Positions 42,221 through 51,228 of a stretch of 64,000 nt of DNA are shown here, piece by piece (within the stretch, counting starts at the first letter, position 1; each line of letters starts with the position of its first letter). Source of the stretch: Bin87 sp034421995 (GTDB lineage: Bacteria; Chloroflexota; Dehalococcoidia; Lucifugimonadales; UBA3495). The notes under the pieces were generated by a model that had not been told where the DNA came from, ran no database searches, and saw only the letters and a program-made list of their open reading frames with translations. The position numbers and the translations under genes were made by a program. The DNA lies in contig DAOUJY010000006.1 of assembly GCA_034421995.1 (NCBI GenBank), positions 18,036-82,035 of the forward strand, read 5' to 3'.

Positions 42221-44767
42221 CTAGCGTCGCGCCCCGCCGCCGCCCAAGAAGCGCCGATCTGCCGGATTGCGGCCCCCACTCCCACCGGTAGAACGGCCTG
42301 GGGGCCGGCGTGGCCCGCGGTCCCGGTCGTTAGAGTCGCTTCCCAGCATCGAGTTTCGATCACGTCCCGGCTCCCGCTCGCGGCCACCGCCGTAGTTGCC
42401 CCGTCCGCCTCCATAGTTGCCACGACCAGATCCGGATCCAGAACCGGTGCGGTCTCGCCCACCGCCGTATCCTCCCCGGTCCCGGCCCCCTCGGTCGCGG
42501 TCCCGGTCGAAACCACCACCTCGCGAACCACCGCGTCCGCGATCCCGATCTCCTCCGTATCCGCCTCTTGCCGGGCCCCGGTCACGATCAAACCCGCCCC
42601 GTGGCCCGCGGTCTCGATCACCTTGATTGCTCCGTTGCGAGAAACCCGCTGGAGGCTCGGCGTCGCCCATCAAAGCGCGGCGGGAGAGATTGATTCGCCC
42701 CATATGGTCAATCTCGTGGATCATTACGGTGATTTCCTGTCCGATGTCCACGTTTTCGTAGGCCAAGTCTCCCAAATCTTCGTTGCGGACCAAGCCGTCC
42801 TTGCCGCCCGGGGTCAGCTCTACGAAGACCCCAAAGTTGGTGGTGCGCGTGATCTTGCCCGTAATGATGTCGCCCACTTCCGGGTCCCGAGTGAGGCCGT
42901 CAACCCGACTGCGAGCCAACTCGATCATGGACTGATCGTTGGAGGAGATGATGACGGCGCCATCGTCTGCCACGTCAATGCCGCAGCCGGTTTCCTCCTG
43001 GATCGCCCGGATCACCCGCCCGCCGGGGCCGATCAAGGCGCCAATCTTCTCGACGGGGATTTGCATCCGCACCAGCTTGGGCGCGTATCGGCTCATTTGC
43101 GCTCGCGGTTCCGAGATGGCTTCGGCCATACGGTCCAGGATGTGAAGGCGACCCACTCGCGCCTGCTCCAGGGCCTCGCTGAGCAGTTCCTGGGTAAGGC
43201 CGTCGATCTTGACGTCCATCTGCAGAGCATTGATGCCGCGCTCGGTGCCCGCAACTTTGAAATCCATATCGCCCAGGAAGTCCTCAATCCCCTGGATGTC
43301 GCTGAGGACGGCGTATGCATCACTGGCGCCATCGGTAATGAGGCCCATTGCGATACCGGCCACCGGTGCAACCAAGGGAACTCCGGCGTCCATCAATGCC
43401 ATGGAAGACCCACAGACGCTGCCCATGGAAGTGGATCCATTAGAAGCCAGCACTTCACTGACCACGCGGACGGTGTAGGGAAATTCTTCTTCGGGCGGCA
43501 TGGCCGCCATGATCGCCCGTTCCGCCAGGGCGCCGTGGCCGATCTCCCGTCGGCCGGGCGAACCGACCCGTCTGGCTTCGCCGACGCTGTACGGCGGGAA
43601 GTTGTAGTGGTGCATGAACTGCTTGGTATTGTCCGGGCCGACCGTGTCCAGCGTCTGTTTCATCGACAACGAGGCGAGGGTCGCCACCGACAGCACCTGA
43701 GTTTGACCCCGGGTGAACAGCCCGCTGCCGTGGGCGCGAGGCAGCTCGCCCACACTACAGGTAATGGGTCGGATTTCGTCCGTTCGCCGACCATCCGGGC
43801 GGACGTTTTTGTCCAGGATGCGGCCCCGAACTTCCTTCTTCACCAGGTTCTTGAACGACTCGGCGATCTCAGGGGCCGAGTAGTCGTCAGCCAGTTGCGC
43901 GGCAACCTCAGTTTCCACTGCGTCCAGGCCCGCGTCTCGTTCGCTCTTGAAGGAGTTTTGCTCAAGGATCTCGACGATCCGCCCATTGACCAGGGCATCA
44001 ACCTTGTTTTGGCGTGTTTCCGCAGATTCGTAGTCGAAATGCACTTCCGTCTTTTCGGCTCCTCGTTCTGCCACCAATCGGTCAATCAGGTCGATGGTCT
44101 GCGCGTTGCTCTCATGGGCCAGGCGGATCCCTTCCAGGATGATTTCTTCGGACACCTCAACCGACCCGGACTCTACCATCATGATGGCGTGACGGTTGCT
44201 TGCTACAACCATGTTGAGCAGGGCGGAGTTGGCGTCCTTGAAGCTGGGATTAATCCGGTAATCATTTCCATCCCAAGTAACCCGGCAGGCCCCAATGGGG
44301 CCGTCGAAGGGGATCTGGCTGATGGAGAGAGCGGCAGAAGCCGCGACCATGCCCAGAGTCTCGGGAGGATGGTTTTCGTCCACGGAGAGAACCGTGATGA
44401 TGACCTGTATTTCGTTGTGGAGTCCCTTGGGGAACAGCGGACGTATGCTGCGGTCGGTCAGGCGGGCGGAAAGAATGGCCTCGGTTCCGGGGCGTCCTTC
44501 GCGGCGGAAGAAACTGCCGGGGATCTTGCCGACGGCGTAGAGGCGTTCTTCGAATTCCACCGTCAGGGGGAGGAAGTCGATACCTTCGCGGGCCTGTTCC
44601 GACATGACGGCAGTGGCCAGCAGAATGGTCTCGCCGCAGGTGATGGTTACGGAACCGTGGGCCTGCTGCGCCCAGCGTCCCGTTTCCAGGGTAATGGGAT
44701 GTCCGCCAATCTCCCCGTCGATGGCAAAGGGGTTCATCAGTTCGCTTGCGGCGTCAGTAGTTGTCAT
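42221..44767 (-). CDS. pnp: Polynucleotide phosphorylase with Arg/Gly-rich C-terminal tail
   Basis: The enzyme degrades RNA 3' to 5' using phosphate. From ATG 44767 it has 848 residues: two RNase PH-like domains with a linking helical domain, KH domain with IGALIGPGGRVIRAIQEETG near residue 565, and an S1 domain (ITGKITRTTNFGVFVELTPGG) ending near 700. About 140 further residues are a low-complexity tail of RG, RD and GGY repeats, far longer than the usual PNPase end. It may bind RNA or drive clustering. The upstream in-frame GTG at 44818 is a less likely start. rpsO lies 198 bases upstream, the classic rpsO-pnp order. Confidence 0.97.
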   Translation of the reverse strand: MTTTDAASELMNPFAIDGEIGGHPITLETGRWAQQAHGSVTITCGETILLATAVMSEQAREGIDFLPLTVEFEERLYAVGKIPGSFFRREGRPGTEAILSARLTDRSIRPLFPKGLHNEIQVIITVLSVDENHPPETLGMVAASAALSISQIPFDGPIGACRVTWDGNDYRINPSFKDANSALLNMVVASNRHAIMMVESGSVEVSEEIILEGIRLAHESNAQTIDLIDRLVAERGAEKTEVHFDYESAETRQNKVDALVNGRIVEILEQNSFKSERDAGLDAVETEVAAQLADDYSAPEIAESFKNLVKKEVRGRILDKNVRPDGRRTDEIRPITCSVGELPRAHGSGLFTRGQTQVLSVATLASLSMKQTLDTVGPDNTKQFMHHYNFPPYSVGEARRVGSPGRREIGHGALAERAIMAAMPPEEEFPYTVRVVSEVLASNGSTSMGSVCGSSMALMDAGVPLVAPVAGIAMGLITDGASDAYAVLSDIQGIEDFLGDMDFKVAGTERGINALQMDVKIDGLTQELLSEALEQARVGRLHILDRMAEAISEPRAQMSRYAPKLVRMQIPVEKIGALIGPGGRVIRAIQEETGCGIDVADDGAVIISSNDQSMIELARSRVDGLTRDPEVGDIITGKITRTTNFGVFVELTPGGKDGLVRNEDLGDLAYENVDIGQEITVMIHEIDHMGRINLSRRALMGDAEPPAGFSQRSNQGDRDRGPRGGFDRDRGPARGGYGGDRDRGRGGSRGGGFDRDRDRGGRDRGGYGGGRDRTGSGSGSGRGNYGGGRGNYGGGREREPGRDRNSMLGSDSNDRDRGPRRPPGRSTGGSGGRNPADRRFLGGGGARR

Positions 44768-44965
44768 AACAGTAAATTCTTCTACCTCTTCTTCCTTTCG
44801 TGTTGCTGCCCACCGCACTTGTTCATCCAGCGGCCGGCTTTCAGCGGGGCGTTAGTTGCGGCCAGTTCGCTGACGCGCGGCTGCAACAATGGCGAAGGCT
44901 GCCACCCGCCCGACTCGGCATCACGGGCGCGCCGTAAAGCCGGGTGATTTCAGGCGCGTTGCCGT

Positions 44966-45232
44966 TTAGCGACGCAGGCCGAGCCGATTGATCAGGCGCT
45001 GATAGCGTCCAACATCTTCCCGGCTCAAGTAATTGAGCAGCCGGCGTCGTTTTGACACCATGGTCACAAGACCGCGACGGGAATGAACGTCCTTCCGATG
45101 GGTCCGAAGATGGTCCGTGACCTGCCTGATGCGCTCGGTCAGCATCGCGACCTGCAGCTCAGTGGAGCCGGTGTCCGTTTCGTGGGTACGATATTCCTTG
45201 ATGATTGTCTGCTTGACGTCCGCGTCCAACAT
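44966..45232 (-). CDS. rpsO: 30S ribosomal protein S15
   Basis: From ATG 45232 the protein has 88 residues, the normal size, with TDTGSTELQVAMLTERIRQVTDHLRTH near residue 18 and DVHSRRGL, SKRRRLLNYL and YQRLINRLGLRR at the expected places. It binds 16S rRNA at the central domain and helps assemble the platform. The upstream extension in frame (MLTCYAKEKDD) is not part of the family. It is followed by pnp in the conserved order. Confidence 0.97.
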   Translation of the reverse strand: MLDADVKQTIIKEYRTHETDTGSTELQVAMLTERIRQVTDHLRTHRKDVHSRRGLVTMVSKRRRLLNYLSREDVGRYQRLINRLGLRR

Positions 45233-45457
45233 CAGTCGTTTTAACCTTTCCTTTCCATTCAGTTTTGTGTCGTCTTTCTCTTTCGCGTAACAGGTTAACA
45301 CGTGTTAGGAAAATAGGCAACTGAACGCGTTAACGTTTTGCTTTGAAACGACCGGAACTTGGTCATGATTTTTCTGGAGGTTCGACGGGGTGGCTGCGCT
45401 ATAATCCTACCGTAATATGCCAACCAATGGGTTGGTTCGATGTAGGGGCAAAAGAAC

Positions 45458-46480
45458 ATGCTGTTTGCCGTAATCCGTTCTATGCCCATTCTGTTGTTGC
45501 CAGTCCTGGCCGCGGGTTTATCCGGGTGCTTTCTAGGCAATTGGTTTGGGAGCGACTTGCCAGCGGTTGCCTACGGCGTGTGGGACGGCGACGGCGGTCA
45601 GATCTGGGTACGGGAACCCCAAGGCGACGACCCGGTCCGGGTATCGGCCAGAAAGGCTGATGCGAATTTCCCGCGTTGGTCACCTGGGCAGCGCTACCTG
45701 GCTTGGGTCTCTCGTGGCGCAACAACGGAGTTGATGATCTACGACGCCGAGACCGGCGAGACCGACGCGATAGTTTCCGGGGTTGCGGAAACGCAACCGC
45801 CGATCTGGGCGCCTGGATCCGACCGAATTGCTTACGTATCCGAGGCAGACGGCGACCCTGATATTTTCATGGTGGAACTATCCGGCGGGCAAAAGACCCG
45901 TTTGACGTTCAACCCCGCGCGTGAGCAAATCGGCGACTGGTCGCCGGACGGTGAATGGCTAGTGTTCACCGAATCGGGAAGGGACGGGCTGCTGTTGCGT
46001 AATCCCAACGGAGTGAATCGCATCGAATTGACCGACGGCCCGGATTCCGACCCCGTGTGGTCCCCAAAGGGGGACCGCATCGCCTTCCTTCGCCAATCTG
46101 ACGATGGGCGGGACGTGTATGTCCTGCGTCCGACTAACTCGAACGATTGGACCGATGACACTGACGAGGTCGCCGTCTCCGACGCCGAACATGATGAATC
46201 TGCCCCGGCGTGGTCTGCCAGTGGTCGCCGTTTGGCTTTCGTAGTCCATTTCGACGATCAGACGGAAATCTTTACAGTCAATGTGGACGGGTCCGAGCGC
46301 GAACGTCTAACGCAAAACACGGCAGATGACCTGATGCCCGTTTGGTCCGAAACCGGCGACAAGATAGCGTTCGTCTCGTACGCCTATGGGAACGCCGAGA
46401 TCCTATACATGAACGGCGACGGGTCCGAGCAGATGCGGCTCACTGTAAACGACGCGACGGACGCGCAGCCCGACTGGTAG
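45458..46480 (+). CDS. TolB-like beta-propeller lipoprotein
   Basis: The 340-residue product has a signal with lipobox GLSGC near residue 20 and then six or so PD40/WD40-like propeller repeats, each with a W-S-P or W-S-x-x-G-x turn (PRWSPGQRYLAWVS, PIWAPGSDRIAYVS, GDWSPDGEWLVFT, PVWSPKGDRIAFL, PAWSASGRRLAFV, PVWSETGDKIAFV). It should act outside the membrane as a binding scaffold. TolB works in the Tol-Pal system, but no tol genes are nearby. It is read away from rpsO. Confidence 0.9.
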   Translation: MLFAVIRSMPILLLPVLAAGLSGCFLGNWFGSDLPAVAYGVWDGDGGQIWVREPQGDDPVRVSARKADANFPRWSPGQRYLAWVSRGATTELMIYDAETGETDAIVSGVAETQPPIWAPGSDRIAYVSEADGDPDIFMVELSGGQKTRLTFNPAREQIGDWSPDGEWLVFTESGRDGLLLRNPNGVNRIELTDGPDSDPVWSPKGDRIAFLRQSDDGRDVYVLRPTNSNDWTDDTDEVAVSDAEHDESAPAWSASGRRLAFVVHFDDQTEIFTVNVDGSERERLTQNTADDLMPVWSETGDKIAFVSYAYGNAEILYMNGDGSEQMRLTVNDATDAQPDW

Positions 46481-46515
46481 GGCAACGGTAACGCGGTTGG
46501 CGGGAGTACTCCGCT

Positions 46516-47145
46516 ATGATCCAAAGGGCGCCGGACATCAATCCCTCCGACGTGGGCGGGCTTCTCGCTGGCCTCAGTTCGCCTTTGGCTGCGGTTTCGG
46601 TCCGCGCGGGCGATGTGGTCAACGCGCAAATCGCCGTCGCCATCACCTCCGCGTCCATCGTCCTGCACCGGCCGCGCCTCATCGTCCAGATTTATCACAC
46701 CAACTATACTCACGATCTGATTGCAGAAAGAGGCGCGCTGGCGGTCAACTTCCTCAACCACGATCAGATGCCCCTGATCTGGGGGTTGGGAATGCGGTCG
46801 GGCCGTGATTGCGACAAGTTGGCGGATGTCGCCTACACTTCCGGTCCGACAGGTTGCCCTCTGCTGGAGGGTAGCTTTGGGTATCTTGACTGCCGAGTGA
46901 TCAACGCTATGGACGGCGGCGACATGACTGCGTTCCTCGTCGAAGTTGTGGCCGGGAAAACCAACGGGGGCCAACGAATGACCTGGCGCGAGGCCCGTCC
47001 CCGACTGCCCCAACGGTGGGCCGACGAATGGGATAGCAAAATCGCCGGCGAAATGAACATCTCGTTGGAGACCATGGCCGAAATCAACCCCGCGGCGTGG
47101 GTCAACCCGCCCGACACTTGGGAAACGGGAAGGATGTTACAATGA
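46516..47145 (+). CDS. Flavin reductase-like domain protein
   Basis: The 209-residue protein fits the FMN-binding split-barrel flavin reductase family: SSPLAAVSVRAGDVVNAQIAVAITSASIVLHRPRLIVQIYHTNYTHDLI, then GALAVNFLNHDQ and EGSFGYLDCRV. GGGAG lies nine bases before ATG 46516. It would reduce FMN or FAD with NAD(P)H and could feed a luciferase-like oxygenase. Its stop overlaps the next start by four bases, so they are coupled. Confidence 0.88.
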   Translation: MIQRAPDINPSDVGGLLAGLSSPLAAVSVRAGDVVNAQIAVAITSASIVLHRPRLIVQIYHTNYTHDLIAERGALAVNFLNHDQMPLIWGLGMRSGRDCDKLADVAYTSGPTGCPLLEGSFGYLDCRVINAMDGGDMTAFLVEVVAGKTNGGQRMTWREARPRLPQRWADEWDSKIAGEMNISLETMAEINPAAWVNPPDTWETGRMLQ

Positions 47146-47549
47146 GGGCGTCGGAGTTGCCCAATGAGCTTGTGGACCGGGGCATCTACTGGCAGATTGG
47201 GGGTTTTACCCTGGTTGCCCTTGCCAGCGTGGCGATCCTGGCCGAGTTGGCCGGCTCTGGCCAGCGGGCATTTTTGTACTTTGAGATTGCCGCCACCAAA
47301 CTGTACTGGTCTTTTGTGATACCGCTGGCCGGCCTCTTTGACGGAGTACGCAAAATGTTTGAGAAAATGTCGGACATCAGAGCCAAACGCAGGCAGAGGT
47401 GGCTCGACGAGGGCCGCCGTGAAGGCCGTCGTGAAGGCCGCGAGCAAGAACGCGAGCGGATGCGTGAAGAGTTGCAGCGCCTCGGTGTCACTTTGCCCCA
47501 GGAAGCGGTCGATTACCTGAATGGAAAATCCGATGTCGCCAACAGCTAA
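47142..47549 (+). CDS. Membrane protein with basic coiled-coil tail
   Basis: The 135-residue protein starts at ATG 47142, inside the ATGA overlap with the flavin reductase gene. It has one or two hydrophobic segments (WQIGGFTLVALASVAILAEL at about 17-36 and LYWSFVIPLAGLF near 54-66), then a highly charged helix (RRQRWLDEGRREGRREGREQ...) and an end resembling short oligomerisation tails. Function unknown. Its 3' end overlaps the next gene by about 29 bases. Confidence 0.7.
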   Translation: MRASELPNELVDRGIYWQIGGFTLVALASVAILAELAGSGQRAFLYFEIAATKLYWSFVIPLAGLFDGVRKMFEKMSDIRAKRRQRWLDEGRREGRREGREQERERMREELQRLGVTLPQEAVDYLNGKSDVANS

Positions 47550-48711
47550 TGCGCCAACGGTGATGGACGAATCCATCACCGACATCGTCACGCAGATCCA
47601 CGGCACGCCGCAGCAGGCGGTAATGGCGGTAGCCGGCGCCGGCAACTACGCCCTGGCGTGGCTGTTGGGGGTGGGCGGCGCGTCCCGCACCGTACTGGAA
47701 ACCCGGGTTCCCTACGGGTATCTGGCTATGACCGACTTCCTGGGCGGTTACGCTCCCGAGCAGACCGTATCGGCCGACACTGCAAGACGCATGGCCCGCT
47801 CCGCCTGGCAGCGCGGTATGTCTCTGCGCGAAACTGTCACGCCAATCGTCGGGCTGGGTTGTACGGCCACCATCGCCACCGACCGCACCAAGCGCGGCGA
47901 CCACCGGGTCTTTATCGCCACCTGGGACGACACCGTGGTGACCACCGACGCCGTAACCTTGGCAAAGGGCCTCCGGGAACGTGCGGGAGAAGAGGACGTG
48001 GTGAGCCGGTTGGTTATCTCCGCCCTGGCCCGGGCCTGCGGGCTGGAGCCGGAACTAGACCTGCGACTGGCCCCAGGGGAGAAACTTCTGACGGAAACAT
48101 CCAACCATGGTGACCCAATCCGCAGACTGCTGGACGGGGAAGCTAGTTGGGTCACCGTGGATGCGGACGGTCACATGGAGGTCGAAGGCGAACCACCCCG
48201 CGCCTTACTGCCCGGGTCCTTCAACCCGATGCATCGGGGACACGCGGAGTTAGCGGCGGCGGCGGAACATACCCTAGGCTCACCGGTAACCTACGAATTG
48301 TCCGTGGTCAACGTGGACAAGCCGCCACTGAGGGCGGAGGAAATCCGGAGCAGGGTGGAGCAGTTTCGCGGCATCGGACCCGTGGTGTTGACGCGAGCGG
48401 AGACGTTCCAGAAGAAAGCAAAACTGTTCCCCGGTTGCGGATTTGCCATTGGCTGGGACACCGCGATCCGCCTGATCGAACCGCGCTATTATGGAGATTC
48501 CGAATCCGCCATGCTCACCGCATTGGCGGAAATGTGGGCATCCGGGTGCCGCTTTGCCGTTGGCGGCAGGAGCGACGCCGACAACGTTTTCCATACGCTG
48601 GGCGATGTTGGCATTCCCGCAGGCTTTTGGCCGCTATTCGTGAATATCCCGGAGAGCGCCTTCCGGGCCGACATCTCATCGACTGAACTGCGTAAGCTGG
48701 GCGCCAATTGA
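47521..48711 (+). CDS. PncC/CinA-like amidase fused to a NadD-like nucleotidyltransferase
   Basis: The N-terminal part (about residues 15-155) matches the CinA C-terminal/PncC family (VAGAGNYALAWLLGVGGASRTVLE, SADTARRMA, GLGCTATIATDRTKRG), which deamidates nicotinamide mononucleotide. The C-terminal part (about 225-396) is a nucleotidyltransferase with PGSFNPMHRGHAEL (HxGH) near 234 and ISSTELR near 390, as in NMN/NaMN adenylyltransferases. Together they could turn NMN into nicotinate adenine dinucleotide. The start may be 47521, 47533 or 47563; none has a strong binding site. The upstream genes overlap, so it is the end of a three-gene operon. Confidence 0.82.
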   Translation: MENPMSPTANAPTVMDESITDIVTQIHGTPQQAVMAVAGAGNYALAWLLGVGGASRTVLETRVPYGYLAMTDFLGGYAPEQTVSADTARRMARSAWQRGMSLRETVTPIVGLGCTATIATDRTKRGDHRVFIATWDDTVVTTDAVTLAKGLRERAGEEDVVSRLVISALARACGLEPELDLRLAPGEKLLTETSNHGDPIRRLLDGEASWVTVDADGHMEVEGEPPRALLPGSFNPMHRGHAELAAAAEHTLGSPVTYELSVVNVDKPPLRAEEIRSRVEQFRGIGPVVLTRAETFQKKAKLFPGCGFAIGWDTAIRLIEPRYYGDSESAMLTALAEMWASGCRFAVGGRSDADNVFHTLGDVGIPAGFWPLFVNIPESAFRADISSTELRKLGAN

Positions 48712-48790
48712 CACCGTTGGGGGCCGTTGCTAGGATGCGTCTGGGATTCCATCGGTGTTGGCGGGTGGTCCGGTGGCGTTTCCAAGAGGC

Positions 48791-49045
48791 ATGAAGACCA
48801 CATTCCACTTTGACAACGACACGTTGCGTGATCGGCCATATATGAGTTTGGCTCTTTGCATTGAGGCACTGAGTAATCAAGTCCATCGAGAAGAACAAGA
48901 GGATGGCCGAATTCGCATATGGGGTATGGTTACAATACCCGGTGAGTCAAGGCAACGCATTTTGCGTGTGGTTTTGCTGGAAGACGGAGAGACCGTGCAT
49001 ACTGCGTTCATAGACAGTGGCTTCAGCCGACGGAGCATCCGATGA
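48791..49045 (+). CDS. Small toxin-like protein (DUF4258/RelE-like), putative
   Basis: From ATG 48791 the 84-residue protein begins MKTTFHFDNDTLRDRPYMSL and ends with two strand-like stretches (ILRVVLLEDGETVHTAFID) similar to DUF4258 or BrnT-like toxins. Its stop codon overlaps the start of a DUF2283 gene by four bases, and DUF2283 proteins often accompany DUF4258 toxins. The assignment relies mainly on that pairing. Confidence 0.6.
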   Translation: MKTTFHFDNDTLRDRPYMSLALCIEALSNQVHREEQEDGRIRIWGMVTIPGESRQRILRVVLLEDGETVHTAFIDSGFSRRSIR

Positions 49046-49362
49046 AAGTGCGCTATTATCCTGAAACCGACAGCCTTTACATCAAGCTGAAGAGCGCCGC
49101 CAGCATAGAATCGTACGAGGTTTGCGATGGCCTGGTCATCGATCTTGACAACAGCGGCGCAGCGGTAGGGCTGGAGATCGAGCACCTCTCCTATTTCACT
49201 ATGAACTCCGGAGCGGAGGTTGGACTGGAGATACACCGTCGTGAGCCCACCGATGATGGAACCGTCGCTGCGTTTGGCGTTGACTTGGAGATACTTCGCA
49301 ACTTCGTTGAAGGTCTGGCGATACAGGAAACAGTTGACAACTTGGCCGGCCAGCCTGCATAG
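49042..49362 (+). CDS. DUF2283 domain protein, putative antitoxin
   Basis: The 106-residue protein starts MKVRYYPETDSLYIKLKSAAS, the typical DUF2283 opening (YDxxADxLYI-x-L), and continues to GAAVGLEIEHLS. The domain is usually about 50-60 residues; here a C-terminal extension (about 60-106) with an amphipathic helix LEILRNFVEGLAIQETVDNL may bind the partner. It overlaps the upstream gene by four bases and ends 23 bases before nuoA. Confidence 0.8.
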   Translation: MKVRYYPETDSLYIKLKSAASIESYEVCDGLVIDLDNSGAAVGLEIEHLSYFTMNSGAEVGLEIHRREPTDDGTVAAFGVDLEILRNFVEGLAIQETVDNLAGQPA

Positions 49363-49385
49363 CAGCTCAATCGGCGCTGACCCTC

Positions 49386-49805
49386 ATGGAATTTACAGTT
49401 CCCCTGCTCCAAACCTTCAATCTGGCCGACTACGCCGGCAACTGGGCGGCGGTGGTTATCGCCATCGTCATTGCCCTGGCGGCCATCGGCGCCATGTTCG
49501 CCGGCTCGCAGCTGCTGTCCGCCCGCCGCCGTTCCGCGGTCAAGCTGACCACCTACGAGTGCGGCATACCGCCCACGCCTTTCGCCTGGTCAAACATCAA
49601 CATCCGCTTCTACATCTTCGCCATCCTGTTCCTGATATTCGACGTGGAAGCCGTTTTTCTGTTCCCTTGGGCGGTGGTGTTCTGGGAGCAAAAAGCCGTG
49701 CACGGGAACGCCATCCCCTTCTATGCGATGATGCTGTTCCTGGCCATGCTGTTCTTCGCCGTCATCTACGGGTGGCGTAAGGGGGTGCTGGATTGGCAGA
49801 AGTGA
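49386..49805 (+). CDS. nuoA: NADH-quinone oxidoreductase subunit A
   Basis: The 139-residue protein has three membrane helices (about 18-38, 76-97, 107-128) with the conserved YECGIPPTPFAWSNINIRFYIFAILFLIFDVEAVFLFPW region, the signature of NuoA. It is part of the membrane arm near the quinone channel. It begins the nuo cluster, 23 bases after the DUF2283 gene, and its stop overlaps the nuoB start by 13 bases. No promoter was seen directly before it. Confidence 0.96.
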   Translation: MEFTVPLLQTFNLADYAGNWAAVVIAIVIALAAIGAMFAGSQLLSARRRSAVKLTTYECGIPPTPFAWSNINIRFYIFAILFLIFDVEAVFLFPWAVVFWEQKAVHGNAIPFYAMMLFLAMLFFAVIYGWRKGVLDWQK

Positions 49806-50398
49806 CTCCGCAGCCCGGCGACGAAGCGACGTCTCCGTTGGTGATGCCACCCCAACCGACCCAGATCGTCCTCGGCCCGGGGAACCGACCCGGCCCGAGC
49901 CTGCTCAACCAGGCCACCGAGGGGCGGGTTCCCGGCGTTATTACCGCTACCACCGATCAGCTTTTCGCCATGGCCCGCAAGTCGTCTTTGTGGACGCTCA
50001 GTTTCGGCTTGGCCTGCTGCGCCATTGAGATGATTTCCACCTACATGGCCCACCACGACTTTGACCGTTTCGGTGTCGTAACCTGGCCGTCGCCACGGCA
50101 ATCCGACGTGATGATCGTCGCGGGCACGGTGGTCAAGAAGATGGCCGAACCCATTCGCCTGCTTTATGAACAGATGCCGGAGCCGAAGTGGGTGATCGCC
50201 ATGGGCAGCTGCGCCACCAACGGAGGCCCTTATTACCGGTCCTACTCCGTGGTGATGGGCGTAGATCACATCATCCCGGTGGACGTGTATGTGCCAGGAT
50301 GTCCTCCTCGCCCGGAGGCGTTGCTTTACGGCATCCTGAAGCTGCAGGAAAAGATCATGGCCGACGCGGGTGATCAAAATGCCCCCCCGACGGCGTAA
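49793..50398 (+). CDS. nuoB: NADH-quinone oxidoreductase subunit B
   Basis: The 201-residue protein binds cluster N2 next to the quinone site. It shows GLACCAIEM near residue 77, the further ligand Cys in AMGSCATNGGPY, and PGCPPRPEAL near 167. The start is TTG 49793, inside nuoA. A Pro-rich N-terminal extension of about 55 residues precedes the conserved core. The end overlaps nuoC by 20 bases. Confidence 0.96.
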   Translation: MAEVTPQPGDEATSPLVMPPQPTQIVLGPGNRPGPSLLNQATEGRVPGVITATTDQLFAMARKSSLWTLSFGLACCAIEMISTYMAHHDFDRFGVVTWPSPRQSDVMIVAGTVVKKMAEPIRLLYEQMPEPKWVIAMGSCATNGGPYYRSYSVVMGVDHIIPVDVYVPGCPPRPEALLYGILKLQEKIMADAGDQNAPPTA

Positions 50399-50909
50399 CG
50401 CCCCGGAGGCGGACGCAGAGCCGCCGCCAGACCCGATTGAACTGTTGTCGCCGCCTCGACGGGCCACATTGGACCGCGCGGCAGCGCTCCTGTCCAAATT
50501 TGCGCCAACCCCCGGCGCACTAGGTGATCTGCCTCAGGTTGTCGTACCGTCCGAACAAATTGTCTCCGCTTGCGTCGCCTGCCGAGACGACGTTGAACTG
50601 GACTGCCGGATGCTGCTGTGCCTGGCCTGCGTGGACTACCAGGAACGGTTCGAGTTGGTTTATTTCCTGCAATCCTTGGCCAACGAATCCACCCTGGTCA
50701 TCAAGACCCAGGTGCCTTACGAAAACCCCCTGCTGCCGTCGGTGACGGAGGTGTGGCCGGCGGCCGACTGGTATGAGCGCGAAGCTCACGACCTTTTTGG
50801 CGTATCATTCGAAGGCCATCTCGACCTGTCACCTCTTCTCCTTTACCCTGAGTTTGAGGGTTTCCCGGGTCGGAAAGAATTCCCGTTCTACGAATACCGG
50901 GAGTTCTAG
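50379..50909 (+). CDS. nuoC: NADH-quinone oxidoreductase subunit C
   Basis: The 176-residue protein has the NuoC hallmark WYEREAHDLFGVSFEGH near residue 128 and ends with the GFPGRKEFPFYEY segment, which contacts NuoD. ATG 50379 is used; an in-frame GTG three codons earlier is possible. The N-terminus is basic and Pro-rich. Two non-nuo genes follow before nuoD. Confidence 0.94.
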   Translation: MPPRRRNAPEADAEPPPDPIELLSPPRRATLDRAAALLSKFAPTPGALGDLPQVVVPSEQIVSACVACRDDVELDCRMLLCLACVDYQERFELVYFLQSLANESTLVIKTQVPYENPLLPSVTEVWPAADWYEREAHDLFGVSFEGHLDLSPLLLYPEFEGFPGRKEFPFYEYREF

Positions 50910-50922
50910 CGGGTTAGCTCGG

Positions 50923-51225
50923 ATGAGTTCAGATAGCGAAACACATGACAGCGATGCTCCCGTGGAATTGATCGCTCGCGTCATGCTGGAAGGCAGCCGG
51001 TTTGTTGCGACGGTGGACAGCTTGGCATTAGAGGGAATGGGCAACACCCGCGTTGCCGCTGAAACCGCGCTGGTCCAGGTGGTGCGCGGATGGCTGGAGC
51101 GGCAGGACACTGCCGGACGGTTAGCCGACGCCCTGGGCATTGACGACCTGGACGAAGAAACCGAAATCGTGCTGCAATTCATCAACAACGGCGATGACGA
51201 CCCGGTCACTACGTTGCCCCAATAG
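50923..51225 (+). CDS. Small protein between nuoC and nuoD, possible HicB-related
   Basis: From ATG 50923 the 100-residue acidic product contains VELIARVMLEGSRFVATVDSLALEGMGNTRVAAETALVQVV. The pattern of two strands followed by a helix carrying repeated Ala and Val is like the degenerate RNase H-like HicB fold. The rest is acidic. It is separated from the next HicB-like gene by three bases. Its presence inside the nuo operon is unusual. Confidence 0.7.
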   Translation: MSSDSETHDSDAPVELIARVMLEGSRFVATVDSLALEGMGNTRVAAETALVQVVRGWLERQDTAGRLADALGIDDLDEETEIVLQFINNGDDDPVTTLPQ

Positions 51226-51228
51226 CCG

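Noticed and set aside
42623..44947. A 774-codon plus-strand frame opposite pnp
   Set aside because: It is antisense to the full-length PNPase with all domains intact.
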